NCBI RefSeq assembly: GCF_036492835.1
Contig: NZ_AP025319.1
Coordinates: 62,001 to 126,000, forward strand
Length of the DNA: 64,000 nucleotides
Origin: Fulvitalea axinellae
GTDB taxonomy: Bacteria; Bacteroidota; Bacteroidia; Cytophagales; Cyclobacteriaceae
Reading direction: 5' to 3'
The notes under the pieces are model-generated. The model did not search any database and was not told the origin of the DNA. It worked only from the letters and a program-made list of their open reading frames with translations. Both the position numbers and the translations under genes were made by a program. Of the stretch, positions 9,734-19,424 are shown in pieces (the stretch's first letter is position 1; every line of letters begins with the position of its first letter).

Positions 9734-10966
9734 ATGTATTTTTTTGAAAAGATAAAAGGTTTCGCTTCAAAGGAAGGGATGAGCAGGGACGAAAGGGCTA
9801 GTCTGGAAACAGGCAATATTTGGGCGGTTTTCGGCATTACGGCCTCGTTTGGAATCAGTGTTGTTTTGTATTTTGTTTATCCGAATCTGGCTCCTTACTT
9901 TTTAGCTATTACTACAATTGGAATCATTTACTTATTGAGCGTATGGCTAGGGGTCAACAGTTTATTCGGACGTATCTTTTTGGCTACCCTGAGCCCGTTT
10001 ATTTTTTCTGAAGCCCATACGGCCAACATGCATAGTACGGACGGTATCATTCCCGGAATAACGCTTTTGCAGGCGGCCATGATTATCATGCCTTGGGTAT
10101 TGTTCAACATAAAGGAAAGGGTTATCCAATTTTCAATGATTACGCTTTCTTCCGTAATGACCAGTGTTCCTATTTTTAGAGTAGGATATTTGAACTCCGG
10201 AATCGATAATTCGGTGCTTTATTCCGAATCAATCCATGTGTTTTTTATGGTCGTGTCCTTTGTAGTGTTGTTGGTCAGTTACCTTATGAATATCAATTCC
10301 ATCAAAAGCCTGAATGACCACAATGAAACGCTTTGGAGTGAGATGGAGGAGAAGCAACAAGACCTTGAGGCACAATCCAACGATCTGAAAAAGTACGTCA
10401 AGCAAATTGAAGAGCAAAACAAGGCTAACGAGATCAGGCAATGGGAGGTTGAAGGACTGGCTAATCTAGCCAACCTTTTGCGTAACGGAGACGCAACCCT
10501 GACAGACGGCTCATACCTTTCCGCTTTGATTAATTATCTAGAAGCGAACCAAGGAGCGGTGTATAAGCTGGAAGAGGAAGGCGACGACGTTTTTCTGACC
10601 ATGATGGATTGTTATGCCTATGGCCGAAAGAAATTTGAGGAACAACGCTTCTTACCGGGACAGGGAATTGTGGGGCAAGCTTATCTTGAGCGAAGGGAAG
10701 TGATCCTTACGGAAATTCCGCAAGACTATGTTCGTATCACGTCCGGATTGGGCGAAGCCCGACCCAATTGTGTTATCGTGGTGCCGTGTATTTACAGGGA
10801 AAAAGTATGGGGGATGCTGGAACTGGCCTCTTTTAAAGTGATGGGGGATGTGGAAGAAAGATTCTTGACCGAAGCCGGAAAAGAGATAGCCGCATACCTT
10901 TCGGGCCTATCGACTATGGAGCTCCTTCGAAACCAATCAGAAGTAAAAAATAAATTTCTGGTTTAG
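9734..10966 (+). CDS. Membrane protein with coiled coil and GAF sensor domain
   Basis: A 410-residue protein. The first 200 residues hold about six hydrophobic segments. A charged coiled coil (about 205-245, EEKQQDLEAQSNDLKKYVKQIEEQN) leads into a GAF domain (about 250-395; motifs LPGQGIVGQAYLERREVILTEIP and WGMLELASF). The architecture is that of a histidine kinase input half, but no kinase, cyclase or output domain follows. It may bind a small molecule and signal through a partner. It is followed by its own terminator and lies upstream of norB on the same strand, which hints at, but does not prove, a link with respiration or NO sensing. Confidence 0.75.
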   Translation: MYFFEKIKGFASKEGMSRDERASLETGNIWAVFGITASFGISVVLYFVYPNLAPYFLAITTIGIIYLLSVWLGVNSLFGRIFLATLSPFIFSEAHTANMHSTDGIIPGITLLQAAMIIMPWVLFNIKERVIQFSMITLSSVMTSVPIFRVGYLNSGIDNSVLYSESIHVFFMVVSFVVLLVSYLMNINSIKSLNDHNETLWSEMEEKQQDLEAQSNDLKKYVKQIEEQNKANEIRQWEVEGLANLANLLRNGDATLTDGSYLSALINYLEANQGAVYKLEEEGDDVFLTMMDCYAYGRKKFEEQRFLPGQGIVGQAYLERREVILTEIPQDYVRITSGLGEARPNCVIVVPCIYREKVWGMLELASFKVMGDVEERFLTEAGKEIAAYLSGLSTMELLRNQSEVKNKFLV

Positions 10967-11022
10967 CAAAATTGGAGATACGGATCCAGATTAAAAATCA
11001 TTTTCGGTTTTAACGCCGATAT

Positions 11023-11052
11023 AAAGCGCAGGCTATTGTCTGCGCTTTTTTG
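11023..11052 (+). terminator. Terminator of the GAF-protein gene
   Basis: Perfect 9-bp stem AAAGCGCAG (11023-11031) / CTGCGCTTT (11040-11048), 8-nt loop, followed by TTT. Confidence 0.85.
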
Positions 11053-11200
11053 TTTTTTGACCAACATAAAAAGGCATTGACTTCATTCACGCTGAATATA
11101 TCCGCATAAAAAACTCTTTATTAACGGATTGCGGATTGGCGCTGTTTTGATTTTCGCGATTCTTGAAGTTTTAGTATTAGACTTTTTCTAAATAAAAACA

Positions 11201-11251
11201 GCTTATATGACTATAAGCATATAATCAAGGATATGAACCGGTGTAGTTTTG
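11201..11251 (+). promoter_or_regulatory. Candidate norB promoter with CRP/FNR-type dyad
   Basis: A Bacteroidota-type -7 box TAGTTTTG lies at 11244-11251 with no TTG at the -33 position. In its place are two overlapping inverted repeats: TTATATG (11203-11209) with CATATAA (11218-11224), and GCTTATA (11201-11207) with TATAAGC (11212-11218, 4-nt spacer). The centres fall roughly 41-46 bp before the expected start of transcription, where class II CRP/FNR-family activators bind. The regulator is unknown. Confidence 0.45.
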
Positions 11252-11419
11252 TGATAAATGTCATTTAAGGCCTTTATAATGGTCCTCAAAAACCAAGAAG
11301 CGGCGCTTTTCCGAGATGTCGGGTCTAGGCTTACCGCGCCGTTTCTTGTTTGTACGATTTCATTCTCCCGGGCTTAGCCTTCGGGGTCAAATTCATATAT
11401 CAAACAGACTAAGACAAGG

Positions 11420-13705
11420 ATGGGAAACAGGAAACATTGGTTTTGGTTCGCCTTTACCATTATCGCCTCATTTGCGGTATTAGGTTATTACGGCGCGGAA
11501 ATATACCGGACGGCCCCGCCGATACCGGAAAAGGTCTTCGATTCGAAAGGGAATGTGCTGATGACCGCCCAACAGATCAAAGACGGGCAGAACGTTTGGC
11601 AATCGATCGGAGGGCAGGAGATAGGCAGTGTGTGGGGACACGGCGCATACCAGGCCCCAGATTGGACCGCCGATTACCTTCACCGCCAATCCATCATCAT
11701 ATTGGACGGATGGGCCAAAGCCGAAAACGGCAAAACCTACGAAGCGCAGGATGATGAGACCAAAGCCAAGCTGGAAGCGAGGCTTAAGAAAATGATCCGG
11801 GAAAATCGCTATGACAACACTAGTAAAACACTGACAGTCAGTAATGAAAGAGCCGAATCGTTTCACGCTTTGGAAAAATATTACACAGCCTTGTTTATGG
11901 GCGACCCTAGCCTAAAAGGTCTGCGGGAGTCATATGCCATGGCGGAGCATACCGTGAAAGACGCGGGAAGGATGAAAGACATGAACGCTTTCTTCTTCTG
12001 GGCCACTTGGGTAACTTCAACTGACCGGCCCGGCGACAATATCACTTACACAAACAACTGGCCTAGCGAAAAACTCATCGACAATAAACCTACGGCATCA
12101 ATAGTATTGTGGTCCGTTTTCTCGGTAGTCTTGATGATCGCCGGAATTATCTATCTTTCGTTTTTCTACGCCAAAAACGAAGAAGAGGAATTAAGCCCCG
12201 AAGAGATGCCTAACGAAGATCCGATGAGAGGATTAAAGGCCACTCCTTCGATGAAAGCGGTGCTGAAATACATCTGGGTAGTATGCGCCTTGTTTCTACT
12301 TCAAATGGGTATGGGTATCCTTACCGCTCACTATGGCGTTGAAGGACAGGCACTTTTCGGTTTTCCTTTAGCGGAATACCTGCCATATACCGTAACGCGT
12401 TCTTGGCACTTGCAATTGGCTATTTTCTGGATCGCCACTTCATGGTTGGCTACCGGGTTGTTTATCGCCCCAAGCGTTGCGGGCTTTGAGCCAAAATACC
12501 AAAAGCTCGGAGTTAACGTACTCTTTGTAGCGCTGGTTATCCTCGTTTTCGGTTCCATGACTGGACAGTGGTATGCCATCATGCAGAAGCTCGGATTGGT
12601 CGAAAACTTCTGGTTTGGCCACCAAGGCTACGAATACGTAGAGTTAGGCCGTTTTTGGCAATTGATTCTATTGGTTGGCCTGTTAATCTGGCTTGCGCTT
12701 ATGGGGCGTTGTTTGATCCCAGCCATCAAAACGCAAAAGGAAAGTCGCTCGTTGCTTATTCTTTTCCTTATTTCGAGTATCGCTATCGCACTGTTTTACG
12801 CATCCGGTTTGATGTGGGACAGACAGACACACTTGGCCATCGCCGAGTACTGGCGCTGGTGGGTAGTGCACTTGTGGGTTGAAGGATTCTTCGAGGTCTT
12901 CGCTACAGTGGTTATCGCTTTCCTCTTTGTGCGCATGGGACTGTTGCGTATGCGATCGGCCACTAAGGCGAGTATCGCTTCGGCCACTATATTCCTTTTC
13001 GGCGGTATTATCGGAACGTTCCACCACCTGTATTTCTCTGGAACTCCCACAGCGGTATTGGCTTTGGGCTCGGCCTTCAGCGCATTGGAAATCGTACCTC
13101 TTTCATTGATTGGTTACGAAGCTTACCACCATTATAAGCTTACGAAAGAAAAGCCTTGGCTTAAGGCTTACAAATGGCCGATCTATTACTTTATCGCTGT
13201 GGCTTTCTGGAACGGCGTGGGAGCTGGAGTATTCGGGTTCTTGATTAACCCTCCAATTGCCCTGTATTATATGCAAGGTCTCAACACAACGCCGGTACAC
13301 GGCCATACGGCTCTCTTTGGTGTTTACGGAATGTTGGGAATCGGGCTTATGCTCTTTGTGCTCCGAGCCATGCGCGCTGACGCCCAATGGAACGAGAAAC
13401 TGATGAAATGGGGATTCTGGGGACTTAATATCGGACTGGGAGCGATGATGATTATCAGTGTACTTCCGGTTGGTATCGCCCAAGCTTACGTCAGTATCAC
13501 CGACGGTATGTGGTACGCCCGTTCCGCCGAGTTCTTGCAACAGGATATCTTTGAAGCCATACGCTGGAGCCGTGTTATTGGCGACGTTCTGTTCGCCGGT
13601 GGGGCCGGAACTCTGATCTTCTTTATCTTTAAGCTTTCCAAAGAAAAGCTTATCGGGCAAAAATCAGAATCCTCCGTTTCTGAAAAAGTAGAAGAACACG
13701 CATAA
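11420..13705 (+). CDS. norB: Quinol-dependent nitric oxide reductase, single-subunit (qNOR)
   Basis: A 761-residue inner-membrane enzyme that reduces 2 NO to N2O with electrons from quinol. The N-terminal periplasmic extension (about 30-220; DGQNVWQSIGGQEIGSVWGHG) is the cytochrome c-like domain of qNOR without a heme CxxCH site, which separates it from cNOR. It is followed by about 12 membrane segments of the heme-copper oxidase fold, with histidine-bearing helices such as SWHLQLAIFWIATSW, HLWVEGFFEVFATV, FHHLYF and PVHGHTALFG. Length fits the family. It is monocistronic, with a dyad upstream and a strong terminator. The likely role is NO detoxification or partial denitrification, since no other denitrification genes are in the window. 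Confidence 0.95.
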   Translation: MGNRKHWFWFAFTIIASFAVLGYYGAEIYRTAPPIPEKVFDSKGNVLMTAQQIKDGQNVWQSIGGQEIGSVWGHGAYQAPDWTADYLHRQSIIILDGWAKAENGKTYEAQDDETKAKLEARLKKMIRENRYDNTSKTLTVSNERAESFHALEKYYTALFMGDPSLKGLRESYAMAEHTVKDAGRMKDMNAFFFWATWVTSTDRPGDNITYTNNWPSEKLIDNKPTASIVLWSVFSVVLMIAGIIYLSFFYAKNEEEELSPEEMPNEDPMRGLKATPSMKAVLKYIWVVCALFLLQMGMGILTAHYGVEGQALFGFPLAEYLPYTVTRSWHLQLAIFWIATSWLATGLFIAPSVAGFEPKYQKLGVNVLFVALVILVFGSMTGQWYAIMQKLGLVENFWFGHQGYEYVELGRFWQLILLVGLLIWLALMGRCLIPAIKTQKESRSLLILFLISSIAIALFYASGLMWDRQTHLAIAEYWRWWVVHLWVEGFFEVFATVVIAFLFVRMGLLRMRSATKASIASATIFLFGGIIGTFHHLYFSGTPTAVLALGSAFSALEIVPLSLIGYEAYHHYKLTKEKPWLKAYKWPIYYFIAVAFWNGVGAGVFGFLINPPIALYYMQGLNTTPVHGHTALFGVYGMLGIGLMLFVLRAMRADAQWNEKLMKWGFWGLNIGLGAMMIISVLPVGIAQAYVSITDGMWYARSAEFLQQDIFEAIRWSRVIGDVLFAGGAGTLIFFIFKLSKEKLIGQKSESSVSEKVEEHA

Positions 13706-13757
13706 GATATTTGACACAAACAATTCCAAGACTAACTACTACGCTCATAGAAAAAGG

Positions 13758-13782
13758 CCTTCCGGAAACGGAAGGTTTTTTT
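13758..13782 (+). terminator. Terminator of norB
   Basis: Perfect 7-bp stem CCTTCCG / CGGAAGG with GAAA tetraloop (13758-13775), followed by seven T. Confidence 0.9.
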
Positions 13783-13908
13783 ATATCCCACCAAATAAAA
13801 GTGTATAATTTCGATATCTTGATTTATTTATAATATTTTTAAGTTCAAATGATACTTATGGAATCCTCATAACTATCGTAAGCTACTTTTTTAACCAACA
13901 CTACCACG

Positions 13909-14337
13909 ATGAACGAAATACCTTTAGAATATTGGAATACGTTGGCCAACCAGCTAATCCTAATCGCCTCATTGTTGGGCGGATTCTCAATCACGTTAAC
14001 AGCCAATTTGTTGGTAAACAAATCGGATAATCCATTTACACTCAATATTTTAAAATCCGCCACCGTAGCGTCAGGGTGTTTTTTGGTGACCGTATTCACC
14101 ATGACCAAAATCATGATGATGACATCCTCGGGACACCCGGTTGCCGTATCACCATCCGATTTCACATTTCCACAGTTTATAGGTGGGTTAGCTTTCTTTA
14201 TCGGTATCGTGGCTTTGTTCATAGTGATTTCTCTTTCTGGCTGGACCAAATCAAGACAAATCGGAATCTTCACCACAACTGTCGGAGTACTGTCATTTAT
14301 TTTTATTCTGTTAACGATAATAGAAATCAAGTTCTAA
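13909..14337 (+). CDS. Small four-helix membrane protein of unknown function
   Basis: A 142-residue protein with four predicted membrane helices (about 15-35, 48-70, 88-110 and 117-140) and almost no soluble part. I recognise no family. It follows norB by about 200 bp but is separated by the norB terminator, so it is probably transcribed on its own. Codon use looks like its neighbours. Confidence 0.6.
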   Translation: MNEIPLEYWNTLANQLILIASLLGGFSITLTANLLVNKSDNPFTLNILKSATVASGCFLVTVFTMTKIMMMTSSGHPVAVSPSDFTFPQFIGGLAFFIGIVALFIVISLSGWTKSRQIGIFTTTVGVLSFIFILLTIIEIKF

Positions 14338-14470
14338 ATTCCAATCCTGGATTTATCCGAAAACGGATGACTGGATAGGAATATAGAGTACAAGCAAAAC
14401 CCTATTTAACATAAGTTGATTTATGGGATTTCTCTTAAACTTGACAAAGACTCTAACCAACCACAAATAA

Positions 14471-14989
14471 CTACTTATTATTCCGTTTTGCCTTTGCCTT
14501 ATCATACCAACCTTTTTCTTCTAAGGCTGTGTCATAGATATATTCCGCGGCTATTTTAAATTGTTCATCTGGAAAACCCACTAATTCCATAATACCGAAT
14601 TCGTTTACTGCATCCGGCATCTTTTTCGGAGCCTCGCCCGGATTCTTTAAAAACGCCACCATATCCTTTACAAACTCTTCACGGCTATTGGTCTTGGCCA
14701 AATACGCTTTTTTGGTTCGTGTCATCGTCGGCGCCTCATATTCGTCGCCCTGACGCGGATTATGGCATGAAAAGCAATTGGACACCAAAAAACGGAAACC
14801 TTCTACGGGAACATAGTCCTTTTTCGGTTTAGGCGTAATTTTAGGTCTTTCCTGTTTGGCTACTTTGGCGGGAAGTTCCGGTTTAGGTAGTTCTTGGGCT
14901 TTCTGATTTTGGTTTTCATTCTTTCCCGAGCAACTCGACAAAACCAGAATTGAAAAAACGGAAAGTCTGAAAAATATAGAATTAAGCAT
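14471..14989 (-). CDS. Mono-heme cytochrome c lipoprotein
   Basis: I chose the ATG at 14989, which gives MLNSIFFRLSVFSILVLSSC with a lipobox LSSC; an upstream in-frame ATG would bury the signal peptide. The mature protein is about 150 residues: a charged linker rich in Lys/Pro, then one heme site (SNCFSCHN) and the C-terminal block FVKDMVAFLKNP...YIYDTALEEKGWY. This block is shared with the N-terminal half of the protein at 22118-23095, so the two are paralogues. It is probably an outer-membrane or periplasm-facing electron carrier. The partner is unknown. Confidence 0.75.
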   Translation of the reverse strand: MLNSIFFRLSVFSILVLSSCSGKNENQNQKAQELPKPELPAKVAKQERPKITPKPKKDYVPVEGFRFLVSNCFSCHNPRQGDEYEAPTMTRTKKAYLAKTNSREEFVKDMVAFLKNPGEAPKKMPDAVNEFGIMELVGFPDEQFKIAAEYIYDTALEEKGWYDKAKAKRNNK

Positions 14990-15209
14990 AGCAACAAAAT
15001 AGATAGTAAATACACGTAAATCTAAACGCATTTTTTCGTTTGGCAACCACTTTATCCCTTATCCCTCCGCCATATTAAGCAACTGTCCTTTTGAGTCATA
15101 TTCATACTTGCTATGTTTCTGTATATGGTATTGTCTTTTCAAACATGCCCTATCCTATTCTCGAAAAGTCCCCTCCTTTGTAACCCTAACTAACCTTAAT
15201 CGTAAAACA

Positions 15210-15225
15210 ATGACTAAACAGTCAT
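15210..15225. promoter_or_regulatory. Short perfect dyad upstream of the MBL-fold gene
   Basis: ATGACT-AAAC-AGTCAT is a perfect 6-4-6 inverted repeat in the 319-bp divergent gap between the cytochrome lipoprotein and the MBL-fold hydrolase genes. It could be an operator for either gene. No -7 box is clearly placed relative to it. Confidence 0.3.
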
Positions 15226-15308
15226 AATGTTTGATCACTATCCAACTTCTAAGGATTGACTTGCTTACTTTGACTTTTCCAAAACCAGAATAATCGCCTT
15301 ACAATAAT

Positions 15309-16460
15309 ATGAAAGTAACAAAACCGGGCCTCTTAGCCGTTACCCTTGTATCCGCACTGACCTTTAGCGCCTTGGCAATGAGCGATTCGAAGGAAAAGAA
15401 AAACAGAAAGAAAAAGAGATTGGAAAAAATGGAAGCTTCCGACCATTACCGCGACGGAAAATTCTTCAATGACGCCCCGATGGACACTTTCGGTTTCAAG
15501 AAGGTAATGCGGATTTTAAAAAAACACTTCACTGGCAAATTTCCGGATAAAATTGCCAATGTAGAGTTCCCTTTATCGAACACTCCGTGGGACAATGACC
15601 TTGACTCCGACCTTTGGTTTTCTTGGCTGGGGCATTCCACCGTTTTTCTTCAAATAGAAGGGCATAAAGTTCTGATCGATCCGGTTCTCAGCAAGCGTAC
15701 CTCGTTTGTGCAGTGGATGGGCCCGAAACGTATGCACCCTTTTCCCGTAAACCCCGACTCCATTCCGGACCCGGACGTTATCGTAATATCGCATAACCAT
15801 TACGACCACCTGGACAAAAAATCCATTAAGAGACTGCACCCGAGAACCGTCCATTTTCTAGTGCCGCTAGGCGTAGGCAAATATTTGGAAAGCTGGGGTG
15901 TGGATCCCGGCAAAATCCATGAAATGGACTGGTGGGAAGAATTTCAGCTTAACGGCCTCCGGATAACGCTTACGCCCGGCCAACACGGATCCGGACGCGG
16001 ATTTGGCGATAAGGAAGAAACGTTTTGGGGAGGCTACGCCATGAAGGGCAAACGGAAAAACGTATACTATAGCGGTGACACCGGCTTTTTCAAAGGCTTC
16101 GCCGATATCGGAAACCGCTTGGGGCCGTTTGACCTTTCGCTTATACAGATCGGCGCTTACAACAAGGATTGGCCCAAGGTACATATGTTTCCGGAAGAAG
16201 CCGTTGACGCCCAAAAGATGGTAAAGGCAAAAGTGATGGTTCCTTTGCATTGGGGTACGTTTCCGTTGGCTTTCCACAGTTGGTATGACCCGGCAGTACG
16301 AATCAGAAAGGCTATGGCCAAAGAAAATATGCCTCTTGTATTTCCGCTATTAGGCGAACAGGTGGCTTATGACAAAATGGACTTCGAGCACGTATGGTGG
16401 GAAAATCTCGTTCCCGAAAAATATAAAGGGACGGACATCGAGCAAAAGACAATCAAATAG
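15309..16460 (+). CDS. MBL-fold metallohydrolase (NAPE-PLD/UlaG-like), secreted
   Basis: A 383-residue protein with an N-terminal hydrophobic signal (about 1-23). It has the metallo-beta-lactamase motif HNHYDHLD (HxHxDH), preceded by FSWLGHSTVFLQIEGHKVLIDPV, and later metal ligands in GQHGSGRG, YYSGDTGFF and PLHWGTF. This set is typical of the NAPE-hydrolysing phospholipase D/UlaG branch, which cleaves phosphodiester or lactone bonds using two metal ions. The substrate is unknown. It is monocistronic and ends in a long hairpin terminator. Confidence 0.85.
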   Translation: MKVTKPGLLAVTLVSALTFSALAMSDSKEKKNRKKKRLEKMEASDHYRDGKFFNDAPMDTFGFKKVMRILKKHFTGKFPDKIANVEFPLSNTPWDNDLDSDLWFSWLGHSTVFLQIEGHKVLIDPVLSKRTSFVQWMGPKRMHPFPVNPDSIPDPDVIVISHNHYDHLDKKSIKRLHPRTVHFLVPLGVGKYLESWGVDPGKIHEMDWWEEFQLNGLRITLTPGQHGSGRGFGDKEETFWGGYAMKGKRKNVYYSGDTGFFKGFADIGNRLGPFDLSLIQIGAYNKDWPKVHMFPEEAVDAQKMVKAKVMVPLHWGTFPLAFHSWYDPAVRIRKAMAKENMPLVFPLLGEQVAYDKMDFEHVWWENLVPEKYKGTDIEQKTIK

Positions 16461-16475
16461 CTTTTTGGAATTCAG

Positions 16476-16542
16476 TATTAGGTGTCAGGTCTTAGGTATT
16501 GAGTTGATTATAAACCTGATACCTAAGACCTGATTTCTTTTT
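16476..16542. terminator. Terminator formed from inverted heptad repeats
   Basis: A perfect 15-bp stem (16485-16499 with 16519-16533) and a 19-nt loop precede TTTCTTTTTT on the plus strand, between convergent genes. The left arm is built of 7-bp units TATTAGG, TGTCAGG, TCTTAGG, TATTGAG (from 16476), so the terminator appears to be made from the same repeat family as 2944-3019. Confidence 0.8.
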
Positions 16543-17660
16543 TAAAATAGAATACACACCGGCGTAGGCGCCCCAATCTCCGAAACGTAAGTCAACAATC
16601 CCGTTTCTTTATCTCTCTTAAAAGATATGATATTGTTGGTCAACTGATTGGCTACAATAAGGAAATTCTCATCCGGGCTCAAAGCGAAGTTTCGTGGGCT
16701 CTTGCCTCTTACTTTCTCATGTCCTACCAAGCTGAGAGCCCCGTTTTCCGCATCAACTCCAAAAATAGCGATGCTTTCGTCTCCCCTATTCGATACGTAC
16801 ACAAACTTCCCGTCGGCGGTGGCGTGGATATCCGCGCAAGTGTTCTGCCCGTCAAAACCCTCGGGCAAAGTCGACACCGATTTCGCTTTTTCGTATTTCC
16901 CTGATTCAGTCTCTACCAGCTGGGTCACGGTACAGTCGAGCTCGTTCACCACATACAGCCAATTGTTTTTCGGGTGAAAAGCCAAATGCCTTGGTCCGGC
17001 GCCCGGCGCCATGCCCAACTTCCGGGGCTCCGTCGGCATAAGTTTCTTGTCGCTATCGCTGATTTTCGAAAACCACAATTCGTTCGTTCCCAAATCCACC
17101 GAGATTACGCCTTTGTCTTTCGGGGCGAATCTCGCCGAGTGGGCGTGCGGAGCCGTTTGCCTATCGGTCGATCCTTTTCCGCTATGTTGCTGAACATCCA
17201 ACAATCCCGAAAGCTTACCCCGCTCCCCCATTTTCAACAACCCGACATTTCCGCCCGTATAATTGGCCGTAAGAATATATCCCTGATTATTCGTACTTAC
17301 AAAACAAGGGTGCGCTCCGCCACTGGAACTGCTGTTGACCAAAAGCAAACTGTCGCCTTTAACCTGAAAAGACTCCACCGTTCCCTCCGCGTTCTCATTT
17401 ACAGCCAAAAGGTATTTCCTGTCGGAACTTAATGCCAAAAACGACGGATTTTCCGATACCGCCGCCAAAGCCACTTTGCGCAATTCCCCGTCTTTCCCCA
17501 AAATATACCGATAGATTCCCTCGCTTTCTCCCTTGGTATATGTCCCGACATAAAACGGATACGAATCCCCTCCCGACGACTTTCCACAACCGGCCAAGAC
17601 CAAAACAAAAAATAAAGGTGTAAGAATCTTCAGTAGGAACGTTATCGGATGTAATTTCAT
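16542..17660 (-). CDS. Lactonase-family seven-bladed beta-propeller lipoprotein
   Basis: I chose the ATG at 17660, which gives MKLHPITFLLKILTPLFFVL followed by a lipobox LAGC; a longer in-frame reading adds 36 residues without a signal. The mature protein (about 350 residues) matches the 6-phosphogluconolactonase/YbhE-type lactonase family: FYVGTYTKGESEGIYRY, GAHPCFVSTN, PHAHSARF, GPRHLAFHP and CADIHATADGKFVYVSNRG. Cytosolic Pgl acts in the pentose phosphate pathway; this one is exported, so its substrate is probably different. The stop lies just beyond the shared terminator. Confidence 0.85.
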   Translation of the reverse strand: MKLHPITFLLKILTPLFFVLVLAGCGKSSGGDSYPFYVGTYTKGESEGIYRYILGKDGELRKVALAAVSENPSFLALSSDRKYLLAVNENAEGTVESFQVKGDSLLLVNSSSSGGAHPCFVSTNNQGYILTANYTGGNVGLLKMGERGKLSGLLDVQQHSGKGSTDRQTAPHAHSARFAPKDKGVISVDLGTNELWFSKISDSDKKLMPTEPRKLGMAPGAGPRHLAFHPKNNWLYVVNELDCTVTQLVETESGKYEKAKSVSTLPEGFDGQNTCADIHATADGKFVYVSNRGDESIAIFGVDAENGALSLVGHEKVRGKSPRNFALSPDENFLIVANQLTNNIISFKRDKETGLLTYVSEIGAPTPVCILF

Positions 17661-17881
17661 AGAAGTGTGTCTTTTTTGCCGTCGCCTCAACATTTCCGAA
17701 AAATGCGACAGTCTGTTTTTAATTAAATCGAAATAGGCCCTGACATATTGCTCAACTTCACCAACCAAAAAGCCCGCTCCGAAATTAGCCGTTTTTACCC
17801 AAAACCGCTTCCTGATTCAATTTTTACTTTTCAACAGTTGAAAAAATCGGAGTTATAACGCTTCTACTTTTTTTGAAAAAT

Positions 17882-19246
17882 CTAAACAAGAAATTGCTCA
17901 AAAGCATATGGCGAAGTCACGTGAAACTGCCTCGGCAATATTCCGTGTTCTTCCCTAATCTTATTCTCAATTTCCCTAATCACCGCAAACTCCTCCAACG
18001 AAGTCCAATACTTCCACTTCGGTCTTCTTTTAAAGATCTCCTTATAAATATGCTTCATCCCAATGCCTTTCTGAAAATGATGTGCGTGCCCCAGCTCATG
18101 GGCCAAGCTCACAAAATCGGGCATAAACGTAACCGAACCCACATTATCAAAATGAGGCTTTATCGTTTCCTCTATCGGGATATCTTCAGTCGGTACGCCC
18201 TTATACTCCGGCGGATCGTCCGCCACCCAATCATCCGCCGCATAATACGCGTTTTTCAAAGTCTCTTGTTTGTCCTCGTCAATAATCACAGAGCTTGATA
18301 CTCCCCCTTCAGGATTCGGAACAATACGCGGAGGCAACGGGCACGATTCGTTAAACTTATAAATACTGCTGCCTCTTCCAGCGATGTCATGGTCCAACCA
18401 AGCATTAGGATGACAACGATCTCTGGAAAACCCAGAATGTTGCTTAGCCTGCCGGTGCCTTCGCCAAGTACTTTCAGGCTCGATCAGCACACTTTTCCCC
18501 GTCTCGCCAATAGTATTCAAAAAACGTCTTCCAAACGGACGGCTATACAGCTTGGCCAAGCTTGAGAAAATCGTATACTTAAACTTATCCAGATCCTCTT
18601 TGTCCTGATAAACCTTTTGTCCGTTAGTCATCAGATAAGTCTGGTTGGAAACCAAACGCTCCCAAAATCCCATTACAGAAGCCCGCTCTCTCCAATGCAT
18701 TTTCGCTTTGTCAGGAAACCAGATTTCATAACCGTCTTCCATCGTTTTCTTTACCAAGCGGATATGCTCAAGCCGAAGTTGGTCCAACGTCGAAAGAATG
18801 GCCCTAGCGAAGGGTCTGTGCTTCGGCTCCTCTTTCTTTAACGATACGTACGGGAGCGGATTCCTCCGGTACCAATCATAGATTAGGTGTTCCATCCTGT
18901 CCACCGCTTCCCACATCTGGTCAATAAGAGCCTGTTTCTTGGCTCTGAAATGTTCCATCTTCTCCCCAAAAGTCCAAAACGGATGTTCTCCGGCCAGCGT
19001 TTCCTCCGCTTTACGTAAGGTCTCATACTCACCCAGCTCCCGCTCCAAAATCTCGGTAAACGGCTCCAACTCATAACGCTTCGCATACAAATCCGGATCG
19101 TTAGCTTCCAAATCACTACGCAAAACCCCGGCGGAAAGCCTAGCCACAGGAGGAAACGAGTCCTTCACCTCCGGCGAAACATAATCGCTTCCGGAAGCAA
19201 AACCACGGTCAGAATCGGCGGGGACGGGAGGTTTACGGACAAACAC
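17882..19246 (-). CDS. M91-type zinc metalloprotease, putative effector or toxin
   Basis: A 454-residue protein without signal peptide. The zinc motif HELGH lies at 383-387 in DFVSLAHELGHAHHFQKG, followed by the block EEFAVIREIENKIREEHGI (about 417-435). That order and wording fit Peptidase_M91, the family of the type III effector NleD and of many toxin C-termini. The N-terminal 250 residues are helical and unrecognised. The gene is divergent from, and 178 bp away from, 19425-21935, whose C-terminus aligns with this protease but lacks the zinc ligands. The lack of an export signal and presence of an M91 domain suggest an injected or intracellular toxin-like protease; that role is inference. 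Confidence 0.7.
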   Translation of the reverse strand: MFVRKPPVPADSDRGFASGSDYVSPEVKDSFPPVARLSAGVLRSDLEANDPDLYAKRYELEPFTEILERELGEYETLRKAEETLAGEHPFWTFGEKMEHFRAKKQALIDQMWEAVDRMEHLIYDWYRRNPLPYVSLKKEEPKHRPFARAILSTLDQLRLEHIRLVKKTMEDGYEIWFPDKAKMHWRERASVMGFWERLVSNQTYLMTNGQKVYQDKEDLDKFKYTIFSSLAKLYSRPFGRRFLNTIGETGKSVLIEPESTWRRHRQAKQHSGFSRDRCHPNAWLDHDIAGRGSSIYKFNESCPLPPRIVPNPEGGVSSSVIIDEDKQETLKNAYYAADDWVADDPPEYKGVPTEDIPIEETIKPHFDNVGSVTFMPDFVSLAHELGHAHHFQKGIGMKHIYKEIFKRRPKWKYWTSLEEFAVIREIENKIREEHGILPRQFHVTSPYAFEQFLV

Positions 19247-19424
19247 AGGCTATAAATACGGACTCTCTATAAAAAGCGCCTTCGAACAATAAAGTTCCCC
19301 GATGAAAATGTAATAGCCTGAAAACCAAAACACGAAAAATCAAAGGCCTAAAGAACACAAATATTTTTCTCCATAATAAAGGTCCCCTAATACTTTCGGC
19401 CCGATTATTTCCTGTACATCCCCG

